Positions 60,106 through 64,000 of a stretch of DNA of 64,000 nucleotides are shown piece by piece; position 1 is the stretch's first letter; each line of letters opens with the position of its first letter. A model generated the notes under the pieces. The model made no database searches and had not been told where the DNA came from. It worked only from the letters and a program-made list of their open reading frames with translations. Source of the stretch: Aeromonas hydrophila subsp. hydrophila ATCC 7966 (lineage in GTDB: Bacteria; Pseudomonadota; Gammaproteobacteria; Enterobacterales; Aeromonadaceae); NCBI RefSeq assembly GCF_000014805.1, contig NC_008570.1, forward strand, positions 538,501 to 602,500, given 5' to 3'. The translations under genes were made by a program, and so were the position numbers.

Positions 60106-60138
60106 GTCGTTAATGCCAGATTGTTGTGATGTGAGTGT

Positions 60139-60804
60139 TCAGTGGTTGTGGCCGCTGTCCAGGATCCGCTTGATGGACTGGCCAGCCGCCTCGATATGTT
60201 GCTTGAGCAGTACCACCGCCTCGTGCTTGCGGCGGGCGCGGCACAGCTCCAGCAGCTGGGCGTGCTCGCGCTCGGCCTTGTCGACGCCATCGCTGGCGAA
60301 CAGCAGCTCGAAGCGCACATAGCGGTCACAGCTCAGATTGATCTGGGCGATCAGCTCCAGTGCCTGGGGGCGGCCGGCGGCCTGATAGAGGGTGGCGTGA
60401 AAACTGTGGTTCAGCTCGGCCCAGCGTTCGATCTGGGTGCCCGACTCGAGGGCCTGGTCGAACTGGGCGAGGATCGCCTGCGCCCTGGCGAAGGTCTCCT
60501 CCGTCATCAGGTCGACGGCGTGGAACAGGGTATCGGCTTCCAGCAGGGCTCGCAAATAAAAGAGCTCCTCGATGGCCGCTGCGTCCAGCATGGTGACCAC
60601 GGCGCCGCGGTGTGCCTCGAACTTCACCAGCCCCTGCGCTTCCAGCTGCATCAGGGCTTCCCGCACCGGAATGCGGCTCACCGCCAGCTCCTTGGCGATG
60701 GCGTCCTGACGCAGGGGGGCGCCGGCGGGAAACTCACCGCGCAGGATCCGGCCACGGAGGTTTTCCATCACCATTTGGGTTCGGGTCTTGTAGGGTGGGG
60801 TCAT
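60139..60804 (-). CDS. GntR family (FadR/VanR subgroup) regulator
   Basis: The protein has 221 residues. The winged helix is residues 8-72 (VMENLRGRILRGEFPAGAPL; AVSRIPVREALMQLEAQG). The C-terminal FCD domain has metal-binding-type residues (RALLEADTLFHAVD; ELNHSFHATLYQAAGR; RYVRFEL). It is first in a two-gene group with the aminopeptidase, so it may control peptide or proline use. A direct repeat at 60833-60848 is a possible operator. Confidence 0.88.
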   Translation of the reverse strand: MTPPYKTRTQMVMENLRGRILRGEFPAGAPLRQDAIAKELAVSRIPVREALMQLEAQGLVKFEAHRGAVVTMLDAAAIEELFYLRALLEADTLFHAVDLMTEETFARAQAILAQFDQALESGTQIERWAELNHSFHATLYQAAGRPQALELIAQINLSCDRYVRFELLFASDGVDKAEREHAQLLELCRARRKHEAVVLLKQHIEAAGQSIKRILDSGHNH

Positions 60805-60832
60805 GATCGGGTCACAGGGGAATCGTTACAAA

Positions 60833-60848
60833 ATTGTATATTGTATAA
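60833..60848. promoter_or_regulatory. TTGTATA direct repeat upstream of the GntR gene
   Basis: TTGTATA occurs twice in a row (60834-60840 and 60841-60847), 29 bases upstream of the start. FadR-subgroup regulators bind TTGT/ACAA-type sites, so autoregulation is plausible. Confidence 0.4.
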
Positions 60849-60920
60849 AGTTGGGCTGAATCTAACGCGCAAGGGCCCACAAGGCAAGGTTTGGCGGGAG
60901 TCAAACGCCGCGCTCTGCTC

Positions 60921-60954
60921 AAAAAAATACCGGCCAGCTGGGCTGACCGGTATG
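60921..60954 (-). terminator. Rho-independent terminator after pckA
   Basis: A stem of ATACCGGCCAG with CTGACCGGTAT (one mismatched pair) is followed leftward by seven T residues (60921-60927). Confidence 0.9.
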
Positions 60955-60979
60955 AGATTGGCAGTAAACGGGCTGGCTG

Positions 60980-62605
60980 TTACAGCTGCGGGCCTGCCGC
61001 TACCAGACGCTTGCCCTCTTCATTGTCGGTGAAGCGCTCGAAGTTCTTGATAAAGCGTCCTGCCAGGTCAACCGCCTTGGCATCCCACTCGGCCTTGTTG
61101 GCGTAAGTGTCGCGCGGGTCGAGGATTGCCGGGTTCACGTCGTGCAGGGCGGTCGGCACTTCCAGATTGAAGATCGGCAGCACCTTGGTCTCGGCCTTCT
61201 CGATGGAGCCATCCAGGATGGCGTCGATGATGGCGCGGGTATCCTTGATGGAGATGCGCTTGCCGGTGCCGTTCCAGCCGGTGTTGACCAAGTAGGCTTC
61301 CGCGCCGGCGGCTTCCATCCGTTTCACCAGCTCCTGACCGTACTTGGTCGGGTGCAGGGAGAGGAAGGCTGCGCCGAAGCAGGAGGAGAAGGTCGGGGTC
61401 GGCTCTGTGATGCCGCGCTCGGTACCGGCCAGTTTGGCGGTGAAGCCAGACAGGAAGTGGTACTTGGTCTGCTCCTTGGTCAGCTTGGAGACCGGGGGCA
61501 GCACGCCGAAGGCATCGGCGGTCAGGAAGATCACCTTGTTGGCGTGACCCGCCTTGGAGACCGGCTTGACGATGTTCTCGATGTGATAGATGGGGTAGGA
61601 GACCCGGGTGTTCTCGGTCTTGGAGCCATCGTCGAAGTCGATGGTGCCGTCGGCCGCCACGGTCACGTTCTCCAGCAGCGCATCGCGACGGATGGCGTTG
61701 TAGATGTCCGGCTCGGCTTCCTTGGAGAGCTTGATGGTCTTGGCGTAGCAGCCGCCTTCGAAGTTGAACACGCCGTCGTCGTCCCAGCCGTGCTCGTCAT
61801 CGCCGATCAGCTGACGCTTGGGATCGGTGGAGAGGGTGGTCTTGCCGGTACCGGACAGGCCGAAGAAGATGGCCACGTCACCGTCCTGACCCACGTTGGC
61901 GGAGCAGTGCATGGAGGCGATGCCGCGCAGGGGCAGGAAGTAGTTCATCATGGAGAACATCCCCTTCTTCATCTCGCCACCGTACCAGGTGCCGCCGATG
62001 AGCTGGATCTTCTCGGTCAGGTTGAAGGCGACGAAGTTCTCGGAGTTGAGACCCTGCTCCTTCCAGTTCGGGTTGGTGCACTTGGCACCGTTCATCACCA
62101 CGAAGTCCGGTTTGAAGGTTTTCAGCTCTTCATCGCTCGGGCGAATGAACATGTTTTTCACGAAGTGAGCCTGCCAGGCCACCTCGGTGATGATGCGCAC
62201 GGCCAGGCGGGTGTCCGGGTTGGCACCGCAGAAGCCGTCGACCACGAACAGGCGCTTGCCGGAGAGCTGTTTGGTCACCAGGGATTTCAGATGTGACCAC
62301 ACTTCCGGGCTGATGGCTTTGTTATCGTTTTTACCCTGGTCAGACCACCACACAGTATTCTGGGTAGTGGCGTCTTTGACGATATATTTATCTTTAGGGG
62401 AGCGGCCGGTGAAGATGCCGGTATTGACATTGACGGCGCCCAGTTCGGTCACCACGCCGCGCTCGAACCCTTCCAGGTCGGCACGTGTCTCTTCCGCGAA
62501 CAGCTGGTCGTAGGAAGGGTTGCGCAGGATTTCAGTGGAGTTCTTGATACCGTACTGGTCCAGTCCTAATTGCTTGGCCAGGGTGGGTTCTGCCACGATT
62601 GTCAT
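60980..62605 (-). CDS. pckA: Phosphoenolpyruvate carboxykinase (ATP)
   Basis: The protein has 541 residues. The kinase P-loop is [16 protein letters not shown], the metal-binding segment is [20 protein letters not shown], and the oxaloacetate-binding region is [11 protein letters not shown]. It converts oxaloacetate to PEP in gluconeogenesis. AGGAG lies seven bases before ATG 62605. Order hslR-hslO-pckA is the usual gammaproteobacterial one, but each gene here has room for its own promoter. Confidence 0.97.
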   Translation of the reverse strand: MTIVAEPTLAKQLGLDQYGIKNSTEILRNPSYDQLFAEETRADLEGFERGVVTELGAVNVNTGIFTGRSPKDKYIVKDATTQNTVWWSDQGKNDNKAISPEVWSHLKSLVTKQLSGKRLFVVDGFCGANPDTRLAVRIITEVAWQAHFVKNMFIRPSDEELKTFKPDFVVMNGAKCTNPNWKEQGLNSENFVAFNLTEKIQLIGGTWYGGEMKKGMFSMMNYFLPLRGIASMHCSANVGQDGDVAIFFGLSGTGKTTLSTDPKRQLIGDDEHGWDDDGVFNFEGGCYAKTIKLSKEAEPDIYNAIRRDALLENVTVAADGTIDFDDGSKTENTRVSYPIYHIENIVKPVSKAGHANKVIFLTADAFGVLPPVSKLTKEQTKYHFLSGFTAKLAGTERGITEPTPTFSSCFGAAFLSLHPTKYGQELVKRMEAAGAEAYLVNTGWNGTGKRISIKDTRAIIDAILDGSIEKAETKVLPIFNLEVPTALHDVNPAILDPRDTYANKAEWDAKAVDLAGRFIKNFERFTDNEEGKRLVAAGPQL

Positions 62606-62730
62606 TGTATTCTCCTGGGTTCAGAGGTTGGTAGGGTTCTATCTGGCGTTCATCCTATCACTTAGGTGGTAGAGTTTAGCGATCGCCATCAAACTTTATA
62701 AAATAGGGTATTTTTTTGTTATTTAAGTTA

Positions 62731-62751
62731 AAGGCGGGTTTTGCCCGCCTT
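62731..62751 (-). terminator. Hairpin terminator after hslO
   Basis: AAGGCGGG (62731-62738) pairs with CCCGCCTT (62744-62751) directly past the hslO stop, with a weak T-rich tail leftward. Confidence 0.65.
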
Positions 62752-62754
62752 CAA

Positions 62755-63639
62755 TTAGTGTAACTTGTTTGCATCATTACCGGGAGCCCTGCTGAACAGG
62801 GTTTCGACGTCGATCCCATCAAATTGGTACTGGGCGCCGCAATAATCACAGTGCATGTCGATCTTGCCGAGCTCCTGCACCATCTCCATGACCTCTTCCT
62901 TTTCTATCTGCAGCAGAGCCCCTTCGCAACGGGCGCGGGAGCAGGTGCAGCGGAACTCGACCGCCTGCGGATCGAACACCCGCACCTTGTCCTGGTGGTA
63001 GAGGCGGTAGAGGATCTCTTCCGCTTCCAGACCGAACAGCTCTTCATCCTTGATGGTGCTGGTGAGCTGGGTCAGGTGCTCGAAATCGTCGCTGTGATCC
63101 TCGCTCTGGGCAGGCAGCTCCTGCAGCAGGATGCCGGCGGCGCGCGGCTCACCCTGGTGGTAGCCGGTACGGATCCACAGCTTGGTCGCCAGCTGTTCGG
63201 ACTGGGCGAAGTAGTGCTCCAGGCAGCCAGCCAGGGTGTCGGCGTCCAGCGCTATGATGCCCTGATAGCGTTCACCCTGCTCCGGGGTGATGGTGATGAC
63301 CAGCTGGCCTTCTCCGATCAGGCTCTGCAGCTTGTCGTCGCTCGGCAGTTCCCCTTCATAGCGGGCCACACCACGCAGCTGCTGATTGTTGTCGCCGTTG
63401 ATGACGGCCAGCCGTACCGGGCCGTTGCCCTGCAGCTGCACCGTGATGGAGCCTTCGAACTTGAGGGTGGCGGTCAGCAGGCTGGTGGCGACCAGCAGTT
63501 CACCCAGCAGTTTTTGCACCTGTACCGGGTAGTTCTGGGCCTCAACCACGTGGCGGTAGGTGTGGTCCAGCTGGACCAGCTCGCCCCGGACTTCGTACTC
63601 TTCGAACAGATAGCGATACAGGAGATCTTGGTTACTCAT
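62755..63639 (-). CDS. hslO: Redox-regulated chaperone Hsp33
   Basis: The protein has 294 residues. The C-terminal zinc site is [12 protein letters not shown] plus [12 protein letters not shown], matching the C-X-C and C-X-X-C pattern that releases zinc on oxidation. It protects unfolded proteins under oxidative stress in the cytosol. Two adjacent ATG codons exist (63642 and 63639); the second has AGGA seven bases upstream and is preferred. Confidence 0.95.
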   Translation of the reverse strand: MSNQDLLYRYLFEEYEVRGELVQLDHTYRHVVEAQNYPVQVQKLLGELLVATSLLTATLKFEGSITVQLQGNGPVRLAVINGDNNQQLRGVARYEGELPSDDKLQSLIGEGQLVITITPEQGERYQGIIALDADTLAGCLEHYFAQSEQLATKLWIRTGYHQGEPRAAGILLQELPAQSEDHSDDFEHLTQLTSTIKDEELFGLEAEEILYRLYHQDKVRVFDPQAVEFRCTCSRARCEGALLQIEKEEVMEMVQELGKIDMHCDYCGAQYQFDGIDVETLFSRAPGNDANKLH

Positions 63640-63747
63640 CATGCATTCCTGGGTTCTTCGGTGGGGTAAATAGATAAAAACATTAATAAACAGCTGGTTA
63701 GGAACTTATTCCGGCAACTGTCGTCATAAAAGGGCCATCTTGGCGGG

Positions 63748-64000
63748 TCAATATTGCTTGACCTTGATCAGCTGGCGCCGCTCCTGCTTGTCGGGGCGAC
63801 GCTCGGGGCTTGGCGCAAACTGGCTGTTGAAGCGGCGTGCCTCGCTGTTTTCGGCCCGCTTTTTCAGGCTGGCCTCGGTCTCTTCATAGAGCTGCTGGGC
63901 CAGCGGGGCGGACTTGCGCTGCTCGCTCACCTCGAGCACCCGCACTTCCCGTTCGTCCTGACCCTGCCAGAAGCGAATGAGAGCGCCGACCTCGACATGC
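63748..64000 (-). CDS. hslR: Ribosome-associated heat-shock protein Hsp15, C-terminal part
   Basis: The frame is open from the right edge to TGA 63748-63750 (84 codons); the S4-type N-terminus is beyond the window. The visible part has VRVLEVSEQRKSAPLAQQLY, then EETEASLKKRAENSEARRFN and FAPSPERRPDKQERRQLIKV. This is the typical Hsp15 basic tail that binds free 50S subunits. It lies upstream of hslO, as in E. coli. Confidence 0.9.
   Translation of the reverse strand, partial: HVEVGALIRFWQGQDEREVRVLEVSEQRKSAPLAQQLYEETEASLKKRAENSEARRFNSQFAPSPERRPDKQERRQLIKVKQY

Overview
The window looks like a chromosomal segment of an Aeromonas species. It is GC-rich throughout, apart from one AT-rich island. 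It carries a LuxI/LuxR pair of the AhyI/AhyR type, a collagenase of the microbial M9 family, a secreted lipase with its own foldase, and the gammaproteobacterial order hslR-hslO-pckA. The genus call rests on remembered protein families and gene order, not on a database search.

Layout, left to right. 1-2104: glutathione S-transferase (cut by the window edge), metY with a MetJ-like operator, and a 58-codon gene of unknown function. 2175-5161: an SgrR-type regulator, a thioesterase and an exported protein. 5179-6830: lipase chaperone and lipase. 6952-8182: a Fur-box region with an unassigned leftward terminator (candidate small RNA), then a small gene and Mn-superoxide dismutase. 8236-12175: a SanA-like protein with a repeated Ala/Pro tail, and collagenase. 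12679-21509: a chaperone-usher fimbrial locus. It has a 31-copy octanucleotide repeat far upstream of the major pilin, a strong hairpin after the pilin gene, an AT-rich adhesin gene, and a convergent two-ORF ToxR/CadC-like regulator that looks like one membrane protein split in two.

21811-29994: the menaquinone genes menF-D-H-B-C-E on the minus strand, facing away from menA. 30101-38286: PepSY and cytochrome b membrane proteins, a STAS-like protein, a YkgJ-type zinc/iron-cluster protein with a 140-bp tandem copy of its 3' end, dbpA, nupC, a ydjM-like gene and a UPF0178 protein. 38392-42626: zntB, a small MscS-type channel, and a Na+/H+ antiporter translationally coupled to a DnaJ-related protein. 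42803-46538: the mannitol operon mtlA-mtlD-mtlR behind an array of CRP-like sites. 46993-48654: a TetR regulator and a membrane acyltransferase behind a near-perfect palindrome. 48843-54436: rnb, then argP, ahyI, ahyR and argO, so the quorum-sensing pair sits between the arginine regulator and its usual target. An unassigned rightward terminator lies between argP and ahyI. 54551-64000: cpdB, slyB, a GNAT protein, a small Cys/His-rich protein, an aminopeptidase P with a GntR regulator, pckA, hslO and hslR (cut by the window edge).

Most of the window is ordinary core chromosome. The most unusual places are the fimbrial locus, the two unassigned terminators that suggest small RNAs, and the duplicated end of the YkgJ-type gene.
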